Source: Rhineura floridana
Taxonomy: Eukaryota > Chordata > Lepidosauria > Squamata > Rhineuridae
DNA: 64,000 nt
Direction of reading: 5' to 3'
NCBI RefSeq assembly: GCF_030035675.1
Contig: NC_084482.1
Location: 227,504,943 to 227,568,942, forward strand
Shown: piece by piece, positions 24,028-34,869 of the stretch
Position numbering within the stretch: position 1 is the stretch's first letter
Layout of the letters: every line of letters starts with the position of its first letter
Made by a program: the position numbers and the translations under genes
Notes under the pieces: generated by a model
The model's database searches: none
What the model was told of the DNA's origin: nothing
The model's input: the letters and a program-made list of their open reading frames with translations, nothing else

Positions 24028-24205
24028 AATGTACTGTCTTCAAGTTGATTTCCACTTACGGTGACTCTATGAACAGAGTTTTTATGAGGCTGAGAGGCAG
24101 TGGCCCAAGGTCACCCAGTGAGTTTCATGGCTATGTGGGGATTCAAACTCTGGTCTCCCAAGTCGTAGTCCAACACCTTAACCACTACACCACACTGGCT
24201 TTCCT
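24028..24205 (-). mobile_element. Sauria SINE
   Basis: Reverse complement shows the tRNA-like head (CCAGTGTGGTGTAGTGGTTA), a box-B-like GTTTGAATCCCC, GTGACCTTGGGCCA and the BovB-type end. It is absent from unit 1 at the corresponding site, so it inserted after the duplication. Confidence 0.8.
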
Positions 24206-24247
24206 GTCTCCTCTTAGCTCAAGCATTTTGGTTGCCCATTTCTCTGC

Positions 24248-24670
24248 CTCTTATTTATTTATTTATTTATTTTATTCAGCTTATATCCCACCCGACTAGC
24301 GAACAGCTCTCTGGGCGGCAAACATAGAAACATATACAATAACAAAATTACAAGATCAATATAACAAATATAAAAGTACACCATCTAAAATAAAAATAAC
24401 AACATTTACATAAATAACTTAGATTAAAATGCCTCAGAGAAGAGAAAGGTTTTAACCTGGCGCTGAAAAGATAATAGTGTCGGCGCCAGGCGTACCTCCT
24501 CGGGGAGACTATTTCACAATTCGGGGGCCACCACTTAGAAGGCCCTAGATCTTGTTACTACCCTCCGGGCCTCCCTATATGTCGGGGCCCGGAGGAGGGC
24601 CTTCGTAGTAGACCGTAGTGTACGAGCCGGTTCATAACGGGAGAGGCATTCCTGCAGGTATCGTGGTCCC
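24248..24670 (-). mobile_element. L2-like LINE 3' fragment
   Basis: T-rich tail (ATTTATTTATTTATTTATTT) at the left, then CAGCTCTCTGGGCGGCAAAC and CCTGGCGCTGAAAAGATAAT, the antisense of an L2-like 3' UTR and ORF end. It interrupts the old CR1 fragment carried by unit 2. Confidence 0.65.
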
Positions 24671-24789
24671 TTCCATCTCTTCCATCTCTAGAATTCTATT
24701 TTTACAGTCAGGCAACCAGAACTGACCGGGGGGGAGGGGGGAGTGCTGGAGTGAACAGGAGAGGAGGAAGGGAGAGGAGAGGAGAAGGA

Positions 24790-24981
24790 CTGGAGAGGCA
24801 GGTATTAAATTAATTAAAAATCAGCCAGGCATTTTTTTTTTAACTTTTAAACTGCAGAAGATGAAGGTCAGAGTATGGGGCAAAGGTCAGAATTAGGATT
24901 ACAGGAACTCTGTGAACATGGCTGATTTTTAATGAATTTCAACAGATTATGAGAACTCCGGTCAGAAAAAAGTCCAAAAGG
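24790..24981 (-). repeat. Unclassified repeat R1, minus copy, part 1
   Basis: Reverse complement of the 19,735-20,235 repeat. Ends in CCAAAAGG, the duplicated target of the hAT element that splits it; continues at 27,378. Confidence 0.6.
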
Positions 24982-25171
24982 CAGTGGCGTCACTAGGGTT
25001 GGTGTCACTAATGTTACTCGTAAATCATAATTCCCATATATCACTGAATGTAATGGCAATAGTAGTGACAACTAGCAAAATTAAAGTTACACCTTTAAAT
25101 TACAATATCATATGCACAGCCTAAATGTATCGTCACACAAACAACCTAGAATATTTTTTCCCTTTCTCAAG

Positions 25172-25240
25172 GACATGCAAAAGATTGAACCCAGGACCTT
25201 CTGCGTGCAAACCACATGCTCAGCCTACCACTGAGATATA
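25172..25240 (-). mobile_element. tRNA-derived SINE head fragment
   Basis: Reverse complement reads CTATATCTCAGTGGTAGGCT and CCTGGGTTCAATCTT, resembling box A and box B of a tRNA-type promoter. Only the head is recognised. Confidence 0.5.
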
Positions 25241-25302
25241 GGGTAGAAAAACACTCACTGTTCTGCTGGTTCTAGTGCTTCTCCACCACTTTCTTCTGCA
25301 AA

Positions 25303-25453
25303 TAAGAACATAAGAAGAGCCTGCTGGATCAGGCCAGTGGCCCATCTAGTCCAGCATCCTGTTCTCACAGTGGCCAACCAGGTGCCTGGGGGAAGCCCGC
25401 AAGCAGGACCCGAGTGCAAGAACACTCTCCCCTCCTGAGGCTTCCGGCAACTG
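25303..25453 (-). mobile_element. CR1/L3 LINE 3' tail
   Basis: Antisense tail identical in layout to 11,150-11,309: AAGAACATAAGAAGAGCCTG, TCTAGTCCAGCATCCTGTTC, GGAAGCCCGCAAGCAGGACC. Inserted inside the hAT element. Confidence 0.85.
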
Positions 25454-27377
25454 CCTGCACCCCCTTAGTGATGCCACTGGATACATAATATAATTGTAAT
25501 AAATAAATAAGTCAAAAGCCCAAACCATGTCCTTCTTACCACCTGGTCATTCACTCTACTTAAGTCTCATAGTTTCTCAGTTCTATAAGACTGGCTATTG
25601 CAAACTTTGGAAAGATAAAATAACATTCTCTTTCTAAGCATAGAGGTAGTGATGCAGGTCAGATCAACCTGGACTACTGGACATAAAAACATTACTGGTG
25701 ATAGCTACTGTAAGTGCCTTTCTTGTTCCTTCAAAAAGATTCTTTTCTGCTTTCCTGTTTTTTTCTATTTCTATTAATTTATGTTATCTCTTCTTTAAAA
25801 AAAGCTCTACTTCTTCCCTTTACAAATAACTTCCATCTCCTTAAAAAAAAAAAGTAAGAAAAAAGCATGGTGATACTCAGGAAATTATAATCCTTACTTC
25901 TGCCTCCAAAATTCTCAAAGGCAGAATAGTTTTCGGGGGGGGGAAGGTGTTCATAAGGAACATATCCAGACTATAATACTTAGGCTGTTCCTATTATTAT
26001 TTACAGTCAGAAATTATCCTCCGGTTACTCATTGCTATGAACACTAAAATAATAAACATAATTTGAATAAACTTTAAAAAGCTGTTATGATGGGTATCTA
26101 TTTCAACAGTCAGGCTACCATTAAAATCTGTTCTAATTATTGTCACAAATCAAATCACATATTACCAGTGACATTGCTCTGGATCACTGATTATTATCTA
26201 TCAGGTCAAAGACCCGTCAAGTCAAGCATTCTGTTTGCAACAATGGCTTAGCTGATATTTCTGGAATGCTTACAAACAGCAAGACATATTTGGATTGGGA
26301 TATACTGTGAAATCATTTCCAGACAGGTACCATTCTAGTAAATTGCAACAAAAATAAGAAAGTCTTCTGGCACCTTAAAGACCTAACCCCATTTACTTAG
26401 GGGTAAGCCTTACTGATTCAACAGGAATTATTATTGTTTAGACTTGTTAGCTGCTTGTTACCCAAACATCTCCAAGCAATTACAACACATTTAAAAACAT
26501 AAACATAGACAATTTTTTCCATTTTTTAAAAAAACATACAAAACAACTACCATTCATTAAAATAAAAGTGGGTAGACCTTGTTAGGATTGTACTGCAGGT
26601 TAGCCTTTAAGGTGTCACTTGACTTTAGTGAAATCAGCACTTTTTCATATTTTTATTCTTTTTTATGAAATTATTATTACCCCACAACCACTTTGTGAAA
26701 TGATTTAACATTTCCATTTCTCTTAGGAAATGACTGGAGATCATAACATGATACTTGAAAAGTTTAGCCCTGCTCACTAAAATTTTAAAATTACAGAAAG
26801 GAAAAGCAGTTAGACTTTTCCTCTCCAATTCCTACCCCCCCCCCACACACACGCCTGTTTTTTAAATCAACAGCGGTTCTAGACCTGGCTAGGAGATAAA
26901 CAATATTGGTAGTGTTGCATGACTAATCTAAAATGTTCAACGACAATCAATTAGTTGTACCTCAACTTGAGTTTTAATCGGAACCAAACAGATGAAAGCT
27001 GTAGCTGTTATAATATTCAAGTAGCTGAGTAGGAGAGGGAAAGAGAAACGACTGGCTGGCTCAGAAACTCGCCTTTCCCTTCCATGTGGTGTGCAAAACA
27101 GTCACCCCTGGTGGTGGTGGTGGGTGGTGCAGCAGCCTCAAGCACTAGCCTAGCCTAGCCTGCCTGGTAACGGCTGCAACGCCGCTCGAGGCCCTGCTCC
27201 ATGGGAGAGCCAGCCGGTGCGGCGGCACCCTTCCCTGCTCTTCCCCCACGCCTCCATGTTAGCGTGGGCAGGGCAGTTCTCTGCCTGCCACGCTTCCTGG
27301 TGTCACCCCCTCTCATGGTGTCACCCGGGTGCGGCCCGCACCTGCCGCACCCCCGTAGTGACGCCACTGCCAAAAGG

Positions 27378-27545
27378 GCTCTGGGTTTTTCTCTCTCTTT
27401 TTAGACTTTGAATTTCTGAGTTCAGGACTGTAAGTTCTGTAAGGTGTTGTTTTGAACTGAGCTTAAGGGAAGGATCAGAATGGCATGGGGGTATTTTCAA
27501 TTTAACATTGCGGAATGTGAAAAATCCACGTTGGCTGTATAATTC
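27378..27545 (-). repeat. Unclassified repeat R1, minus copy, part 2
   Basis: Continues the repeat split by the hAT: TGAGTTCAGGACTGTAAGTT and TCAGAATGGCATGGGGGTAT match the plus copy in reverse. Confidence 0.6.
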
Positions 27546-27660
27546 CAGTAGGATCACATCTGAGATTTGTATAAAGGCGTTATGATATTGGCAGTTTTAT
27601 TTTCAATCTGTGTCTTAATGATCCCTCACATGGAATTCACCAATTTCATAGCTATAACTC
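27546..27660 (-). mobile_element. Old CR1 fragment (unit 2 paralogue)
   Basis: AGTAGGATCACATCTGAG and GGCGTTATGATATTGGCAGT match unit 1 at 7,595-7,690. Together with 24,680-24,727 it restores the collinearity of units 1 and 2 around the inserted R1/hAT block. Confidence 0.6.
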
Positions 27661-27689
27661 TGTTCTTGAATACTCTGTTCATGGAATGC

Positions 27690-28130
27690 TCTGTTCATGG
27701 AAACTATGGAATGCTTTAAAAGAAATGGGAGTGCCAGAGCATCTGATTGTCCTGATGTGCAACCTATACTCTGGACAAGAGGCTACCCTATGAACCCGCG
27801 ATCTCCAACAGCATCTGTCGTGGACTACCCTGTTCAGATCTTGTAAGTTCTGGTCTGTGTCTTTCTTTATGGAATCAATCAATCATTATAAAGTTCCTCC
27901 GTGAATGAATCTGTCATCCTGGCATCTCTTTTATAGAGTTCTTCAGTGTATTACTTCCATCTTCCTTTTATTTCATCTCAGTCAGTCAATGTGTTCCCCT
28001 GTTGATTATTCAGCTTCCCTACTCTTGGTCTAAATTTCCCTTTAATTTCTTCCTATACTTCTGTGTAAAATCTCTCAATTTCTTCTTCTTTTGTGTTTGC
28101 CATTGGAGCATAGACTGATATTATATTTAT
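27690..28130. mobile_element. BovB/RTE LINE fragments in mixed orientation
   Basis: 27,690-27,785 is sense (GAGCATCTGATTGTCCTGAT, CTATACTCTGGACAAGAGGC); the rest is antisense, including a 3'-end piece and a piece from upstream of the RT domain. Rearranged and inactive. Confidence 0.65.
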
Positions 28131-28134
28131 ATTG

Positions 28135-28590
28135 GTTGTTGTAGTTGTTATGTGCCTTCAAGTCGATCACGACTTATGGCGACCCTATGAATCAGTGATC
28201 TCCAGAAGCATCTGTCATGAACCACCCTGTTCAGATCTTGTAAGTTCAGGTCTGTGGCTTCCTTTATGGAATCAATCCATCTCTGTTTGGCCTTCCTCTT
28301 TTTCTACTCCCTTCTGTTTTTCCAAGCATTATTACCTTTTCTAATGAATCATGTCTTCTCATGATGTGTCCAAAGTATGATATTCTCAGTTTCATCATTT
28401 TGGCTTCCATTTCTTCTAACACCCAGTTATTTGTCTTTTTCGCAGTACATTGTATGCGCAAAGCTCTCCTCCAACACCACATTTCAAAGGAGCTGATTTT
28501 TCCTTTCACTGTCCAACTTTCACATCCATACATAGAGATCGGGATGTCAGTGCCATTATTCCACAATTGTTTTTGGAGAATTTTTTGTAG
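28135..28590 (-). mobile_element. BovB/RTE LINE 3' end
   Basis: Minus strand encodes ISMYGCESWTVKGKISSFEM, WCWRRALRIQCTAKKTNNWV and YFGHIMRRHDSLEKVIMLGK, ending with the GTCGTGATCGACTTGAAGGC 3' signature. Confidence 0.85.
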
Positions 28591-28989
28591 GGTTGCAAAG
28601 TGTTGCTGTAGTTCACATATTCACAGAAACAGAAGCAAAAGGGAAACATTCACTATAGGAAACTTCACTAAAATTGCAAAGGAAATCAAACATATTTGAA
28701 GTGCCTGTCTGAATGATATCAGTCCTTTTAATATAGTTGTTTCCTCCCTGCTAAAACATCAGCACACAAAATGTCTTCTTTCTGTTATTTGGGCTGATTG
28801 CAGGTGTTGCCACCACTCACCATATGCTCAGAGGCACATTTTACCAAATTCTTCCAAGCTTCACAGGAAGTGAATTGGACTGTGAAAGACCAACCCAAAT
28901 GGTGTTTACATTTTTAAAAAAATTGTAAATTTTTACAAATATCTCAGAGAGAAGGTTAGGTTTCCTGCTCCCCTTTGCATTCACTATAC
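28591..28989. other. No gene or named repeat seen
   Basis: Moderately AT-rich sequence without a supportable feature. Confidence 0.35.
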
Positions 28990-29150
28990 ATGGAAATGGA
29001 CTGCCTTCAAGTCGATTCCAACTTATGGCGACCCTATGAATAGGGTTTTCATGGTAAGAGGTATTCAGAGGTGGTTCACCATTGCCTCCCGCTGAGGCTA
29101 GTCCTCCCCAGCTGGCCAGGGCCTGCTCTGCTTGCCACTATAGCTGCCCA
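28990..29150 (-). mobile_element. Sauria SINE, 3' half
   Basis: Antisense Sauria end: GGAAATGGACTGCCTTCAAG, TTATGGCGACCCTATGAATA, then ATTGCCTCCCGCTGAGGCTA. The tRNA-like head is not seen. Confidence 0.75.
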
Positions 29151-29424
29151 ATTTCCCTGCTTCTCAAAGTTTGATAGGAATATCTGTGGGCTATGGGTAC
29201 GTTCTTAAACCGCAAGGTTTCTTGCCTATTAGTGAATTTATTAACATGCAACTAAAGAAGAAGAAATAGATCAGCGTAAGCTAAGCAAAAGGAACACACC
29301 CTGCAAATCTAGAAAGAGCAGGGAGATCACAGATAAAGCTGAATTTTGCCCCTTTACTTGAAAGTGCCTGAACGGGACGTTTTCTGGACTCTCCTGCCTG
29401 GTGACCGATGACGGATCGGAGACA

Positions 29425-32010
29425 TAAGAACATAATGACATAAGAAGAGCCTGCTGGATCAGGCCAGTGGCCCATCTAGTCCAGCATCCTGTTCTCACAG
29501 TGGCCAACCAGGTGCCTGGGGGAAGCCCGCAAGCAGGACCCGAGTGCAAGAACACTCTCCCCTCCTGAGGCTTCCGGCAACTGGTTTTCAGAAGCATGCT
29601 GCCTCTGACTAGGGTGGCAGAGCACAGCCATCACGGCTAGTAGCCATTGATAGCCCTGTCCTCCATGAATTTGTCTAATCTTCTTTTAAAGCCATCCAAC
29701 CTGGTGGCCATTACTGCATCTTGTGGGAGCAAATTCCATAGTTTAACTATGCGCTGAGTAAAGAAGTACTTCCTTTTGTCTGTCCTGAATCTTCCAACAT
29801 TCAGCTTCTTTGAATGTCCACGAGTTCTAGTATTATGAGAGAGGGAGAAGAACTTTTCTCTATCCACTTTCTCAATGCCATGCATAATTTTATACACTTC
29901 TATCATGTCTCCTCTGACCCGCCTTTTCTCTAAACTAAAAAACCCCAAATGCTGCAACCTTTCCTCGTAAGGGAGTCGCTCCATCCCCTTGATCATTCTG
30001 GTTGCCCTCTTCTGAACCTTTTCCAACTCTAGAATATCCTTTTTGAGATGAGGCGACCAGAACTGTACACAGTATTCCAACTGCGGCCGCACCATAGATT
30101 TATACAACAGCATTATGATATCGGCTGTTTTATTTTCAATAGCTTTCCTAATTATTGCTAGCATGGAATTTGCCTTTTTCACAGCTGCCTCACACTGGGT
30201 CGACATTTTCATCGTGCTGTCCACTACAACCCCGAGGTCTCTCTCCTGGTCGGTCACCGCCAGTTCAGACCCCATGAGCGTATATATTGTCCATTAAGCT
30301 TAGAACTTCCTCTCTCGTTACCACTATTTGTCTCAGTTCCTCAGAATCCCTTCTTGCAAATGTTAGTTCAGGTTCAGGGATCTGCCCTATATCTTCCACT
30401 GTGAAGACAGATGCAAAGAATTCATTTAGCTTCTCTGCAATCTCCTTATCGTTCTTTAGTACACCTTTGACTCCCTTATCATCCAAGGGTCCAATTGTCT
30501 CCCTAGATGGTCTCCTGCTTTGAATGTATTTATAGAATTTTTTGTTGTTGGTTTTTATGTTCTTAGCAATGTGCTCCTCAAATTCTTTTTTAGCATCCCT
30601 TATTGTCTTCTTGCATTTCTTTTGCCAGAGTTTGTGTTCTTTTTTATTTTCTTCATTTGGACAAGACTTCCAATTTTTGAAGGAAGACTTTTTGCCTCTA
30701 AGAGCTTCCTTGACTTTGCTCGTTAACCATGCTGGCATCTTCTTGGCCCTGGCGGTACCTTTTCTGATCTACGGTATGCACTCCAGTTGAGCTTCTAATA
30801 TAGTGTTTTTAAACAACTTCCAAGCATTTTCGAGTGATGTGACCCTCTGGACTTTGTTTTTCAGCTTTCTTTTTACCAATCCCCTCATTTTTGTGAAGTT
30901 TCCTCTTTTGAAGTCAGATGTGACCGTGTTGGATTTTCTTGGCAATTGGCCAGTTACATGTATGTTTAATTTAATAGCACTGTGGTCACTGCTCCCAATC
31001 GGTTCAACAACACTTACATCTTGCACCAGGTCCCGGTCCCCACTGAGGATTAAGTCCAGGGTTGCCGTCCCTCTGGTCGGTTCCATGACCAACTGGTCTA
31101 GGGCATAGTCATTTAGAATATCTAGAAACTTTGCTTCTTTGTCATGACTGGAACACATATGCAGCCAGTCTATGTCTGGGTAGTTAAAGTCACCCATTAC
31201 TACCACATTTCCTAGTTTGGATGCTTCCTCAATTTCATATCTCATCTCAAGGTCTCCCTGAGCATTTTGATCAGGGGGACGATAGATCGTTCCCAGTATT
31301 AAGTCCCTCCTGGGGCACGGTATCACCACCCACAACGATTCTGTGGAGGAGTCTGCCTCTTTTGGGGTTTCGAGCTTTCTGGATTCAATGCCTCCTTTCA
31401 CGTATAGAGCGACTGCGCCACCAATACGTCCTTACCTGTCCTTCCGATATAGTTTATATCCAGGGATAACCGTATCCCACTGGTTTTCTCCATTCCACCA
31501 GGTCTCCGTTATGCTCACTGTATCAATGCTCTCCTCTAAGACCAAGCACTCCAGTTCTCCCATCTTGGTTCGCAGGCTCCTAGAATTAGCGTACAGGCAC
31601 TTGTAAGCAGTGTCTCTCTTCAAGTGTCGTTGGCACTTGTGGTTAGGCCTGTGGTAATTTTGCTCTTCTGAATTTATATCCTGTGCCCCTGCTCTCACAA
31701 TGCCTACTTCTAGGCCTACCCCTTTTAAAATTTCATCATTTCTTTGGTTTTTATCCCAGGGGGGAGGTTTATTCCGAACCAGACCTTTCTCTGAAGGCCT
31801 CCTCCACACACCTCTCTGCCTCTCTCAGCTTTTCCAGGTCCGCCACCTTGGCCTCAAGGAAATGAAGTCGTTCCCGGGGAGCCAGGAGCTCATTGCACCG
31901 AGAGCATACCCACGACTTCTGTCCAACAGGCAGATAGTCGTACATGCTGCAGGCGGTGCAAAACACTGGAAAGCCCCCACACCCCTGCTGGCTTCTTACC
32001 TGCATAGTTT
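29425..32010 (-). mobile_element. CR1/L3 LINE with endonuclease but RT core deleted
   Basis: Read on minus: an ORF1-like cysteine motif (CTACSMYDYLPVGQKSWVCS) near 31,950; endonuclease motifs GTIYRPPDQNA, GDFNYPDIDWLH and GSSDHSAIKLNI between about 31,400 and 30,770; the spacer before RT; then a jump from VLSLMDNI straight to the LMGSELAV segment, and the normal C-terminus ([20 protein letters not shown]) and TTCTTATG-type tail. Compared with the copy at 9,456, about 830 bp of RT, including FADD, is missing; ATATA at both breakpoints suggests microhomology. The remaining frames are long, so the copy is fairly young. Confidence 0.85.
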
Positions 32011-32451
32011 TGTTTAAGGTTTATTACGTCAATGGGTTGGAGACTGCGGTTTAGTTGAGGTCAGGGAACAGACGGGCAGAGTGGGGGGCCCTGGCCTCCT
32101 CGCCCTGCTGCCGAACTTGCTCTGCTGCTTAACTCACCTTGACGCTTCGTCAGCTGGGGCTCCCTCTAGCTCGTGGAGCTAGACACCCACGGAGGCCCTG
32201 CCCAATCCCCAGGGTGGAGGGGTGAGGCTTGGGTAAGAGTTCTCCTGGGCACTCCGGAGTCGGCTGTGAGGTAGAGGAGGAGGAAGGGGAGAGAGGATGG
32301 TGGGCACCTGCGCATTGGACTTGGGGGTCCTCCTTGGAGCAGCGGTGCTGGTGGTGCTGGTCTCCCCTCCGGAGGTGCTGGGCATGGAGGAGCCACCAGG
32401 TGAGCAGACATCCCAGGTTGGGGGGGAGAGTAAGAGGAACGTCCTGACAGA
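32011..32451. other. GC-rich segment upstream of the CR1; possible CR1 5' UTR
   Basis: Contiguous with the 5' end of the antisense CR1 and rich in CpG, as expected of a CR1 5' UTR, but I cannot prove where the LINE starts. No gene supported. Confidence 0.35.
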
Positions 32452-34869
32452 CAGTGGCATCACTAGGGTTGGTGTCACCCAGTGCGGTAACTCATGGTGT
32501 CACCCCCATGGACCTCCTCCTGTATCAGACCATACAGAATCCTTAGTAATGTTTTTTGTACTAATGTTACTCGTAAATTGTAATTCCCGTATACCACTGA
32601 ATGTAATGGCAATGGTAGTGACATAAACAACTAGCAAAATTAAAATTACACCTTTAAATTACAATATCATACGCACAGCCCAAATTCTTGCTCTTATCAC
32701 TAATGGGAGTTAATTATCTTGCATATGCCCATAGTAAATTTTCAGATACTTTCAGACCCTCAGCAATTTTCAAGTGGTCTATGTAGAAGAAAGGTATGGG
32801 AACCCCTGGAATAAGACACCTGCTTATGTCCCTATGCTGCTCTCTCCCCTCATTTAGGTGCCTGGGATGCATGCGTGTGGACACACCTCCTTACAATTAT
32901 GGAAAGTGATTCTTTATAATACATCTCCAGACAGAAAGTTACATAGGTATTTATCAGTTGTTTAGTAGAAAATTCAGAGCTGCAGGGTCCCTTCATGATA
33001 GTTACAGCCACGTACACCCTTTTTTGCTCCTGGATTAAGAATGAGATCTTTGTTAATGCATTCTCTCACAACAACAAACATCTCTAGGAGCCAATCAGCA
33101 TGAAAGTGGAGAGCGTTAGCAACTGAGAAGAGTCTTCTCAGTGGCTGACTCACCTCCTTTCACTCTGATTGGCTGCAATCTGCAGAAAAGGCAAGGAAGC
33201 CTATTAGAAGACTCTTCTCAGTGACTCAGTGATTTCCTATTTATTTAATCTAAAAAATATTTAAAATACATAAAAACAGCCAGGGGAAGATATTGGAGAA
33301 ATATAAAATAAATACAAATAAAAAAAATGGGGGGAGGTGAAGAGACCTTAAATGTGCTACTCACCATCTCTCAGCCTATCCTCCCCTCAGGATGAAAACA
33401 ATGGAGAACCATGACCACCCCCAGGAAGAAGGGCACACTTAAAATGTAGAGGAAAAAATCATCTACAACCATAGTGTGAAATCCAATACTTATTGGGACA
33501 CAGTATGAAGAAATATTTATATAAACATGACTCTCAAATATGTTTATGAATTACACAATCTTTAAATATATTTATAGTGCAATCCGATGTTTGTTTACTC
33601 AGAAGCAAGTCCCAATGTATTCAATGGGGCTTACTCAAACTGGGAAGTGTGCAGAGAACTACAGCCTCAAGTGATAAGGAACTTGTTCTTTCAACTTGTT
33701 CTTTTAAGTTGAGACCTTATCCCAGTCTGAGTCTGTGTTGGAATTGCTTTTTAATATGTTTTTAAGCCTTTTCTTTGTTTTTTAAAAAATGTTTTTTTAA
33801 AGCTTTTACAAAATATTTTCAAAGATGTTTTAATATATTTTAAAGTCTGTTTTTATGATGTTTTAAAGTGCTTTTAGTGCTTTTGTTTGCCGCCCTGGGC
33901 TCCTCCTGGAAGGAAGGGCAGGATATAAATCAAATAATAAATAAATAAACTTCATTCACCCAATCCACAATTCAGAATCATGCCTCTTTAGGCTGTTTTC
34001 CAACTGTTTATTCTTGCTTTATGGTTCTTGGATTTTAAATGGCTTTATTTCTTGTTGTGAGCTGCCTTGGTTTCCAACCCTACCTCACAGGGTTGTTGGA
34101 AAGACTACACACACACACACTGCAGATGTATAAATACATACAGCCCATATAATAGTTTATTGTCAAACCAGTTGGTCATTGCAGTAAAATCAGTATTTGT
34201 TTTAAAAAAATCAGTATTCATTTCCTACAGAATAAAAACTATAATACCTAAGTAAGCCCTGCCTACTTGCTTTAAAATAGGACTGGAGAATGGGACAGAA
34301 AGAGTTAGAACACAAACACAATTCTTTTTTACATTCACTCCAAAGACCCATTGATTTTCAGCATGTTCATAACCATGTCTACTCAAAAGTAAATCCTATT
34401 GAATTCAATAGGATTTACTCTGGAGATATGGGATTAGCAATGCTTTTACCCCCACAAAAGCAAGTATTGGGAAGGTTTTCAAAACACTGCCCAGGATCTG
34501 ACCCTTACACACAAGAGGGGGAAAAACTGAAATATATACACTTAACCAATTTATGAGATTTTCAGATAAACGGGGGGGGGGAACCACCATTTTCTGGCCT
34601 TGCCATAAGGTTTACTAGACACTGCCATAGGTCAAACAAACACTTCACTGATTGACTGCAATCCTGAATGGGCGGGGTTAAAGCTACAAAGTGCTATACA
34701 GTAGTTTAAAAAAAGATTTAACGGGGTGGCTGACGTTTTTATGTATATCTCGAGAACCGGACCACCTAGGAACTTAATTTTTTAAAAAAATTAAAGCTGA
34801 GAATCACCCCCCTCTGAAGGTGTCACCTGGTGCGGTCCGCACCCCCTGCACCCCCTAGTGATGTCACTG
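32452..34869. mobile_element. Second hAT-like element, no target duplication
   Basis: Left end CAGTGGCATCACTAGGGTTG and right end CCCTAGTGATGTCACTG form the same inverted pair as the 24,982 element; 32,560-32,690 is near-identical to 25,005-25,130. Flanking octamers CTGACAGA and GGGATACC differ, so the ends may come from two copies or be rearranged. The interior includes an L2 3' tail and two short TTCAATGGGGCTTACTC-type repeats. No transposase. Confidence 0.65.
33720..33955 (+). mobile_element. L2-type LINE 3' tail
   Basis: GCCGCCCTGGGCTCCTCCTG, GGCAGGATATAAATCAAATA and an AATAAATAAATAAA tail. Inside the second hAT-like element. Confidence 0.6.

Larger units (their letters stand above)
24982..27369. 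mobile_element. hAT-type DNA transposon, non-autonomous, with 8-bp target duplication
   Basis: Starts CAGTGGCGTCACTAGGG and ends GTAGTGACGCCACTG, an inverted terminal pair. CCAAAAGG flanks both ends (24,974-24,981 and 27,370-27,377), a perfect 8-bp duplication as expected for hAT. Subterminal CACCCGGGTGCGG is also palindromic. No transposase frame is present in 2.4 kb. A CR1/L3 tail and a tRNA-derived SINE fragment lie inside. Confidence 0.8.
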
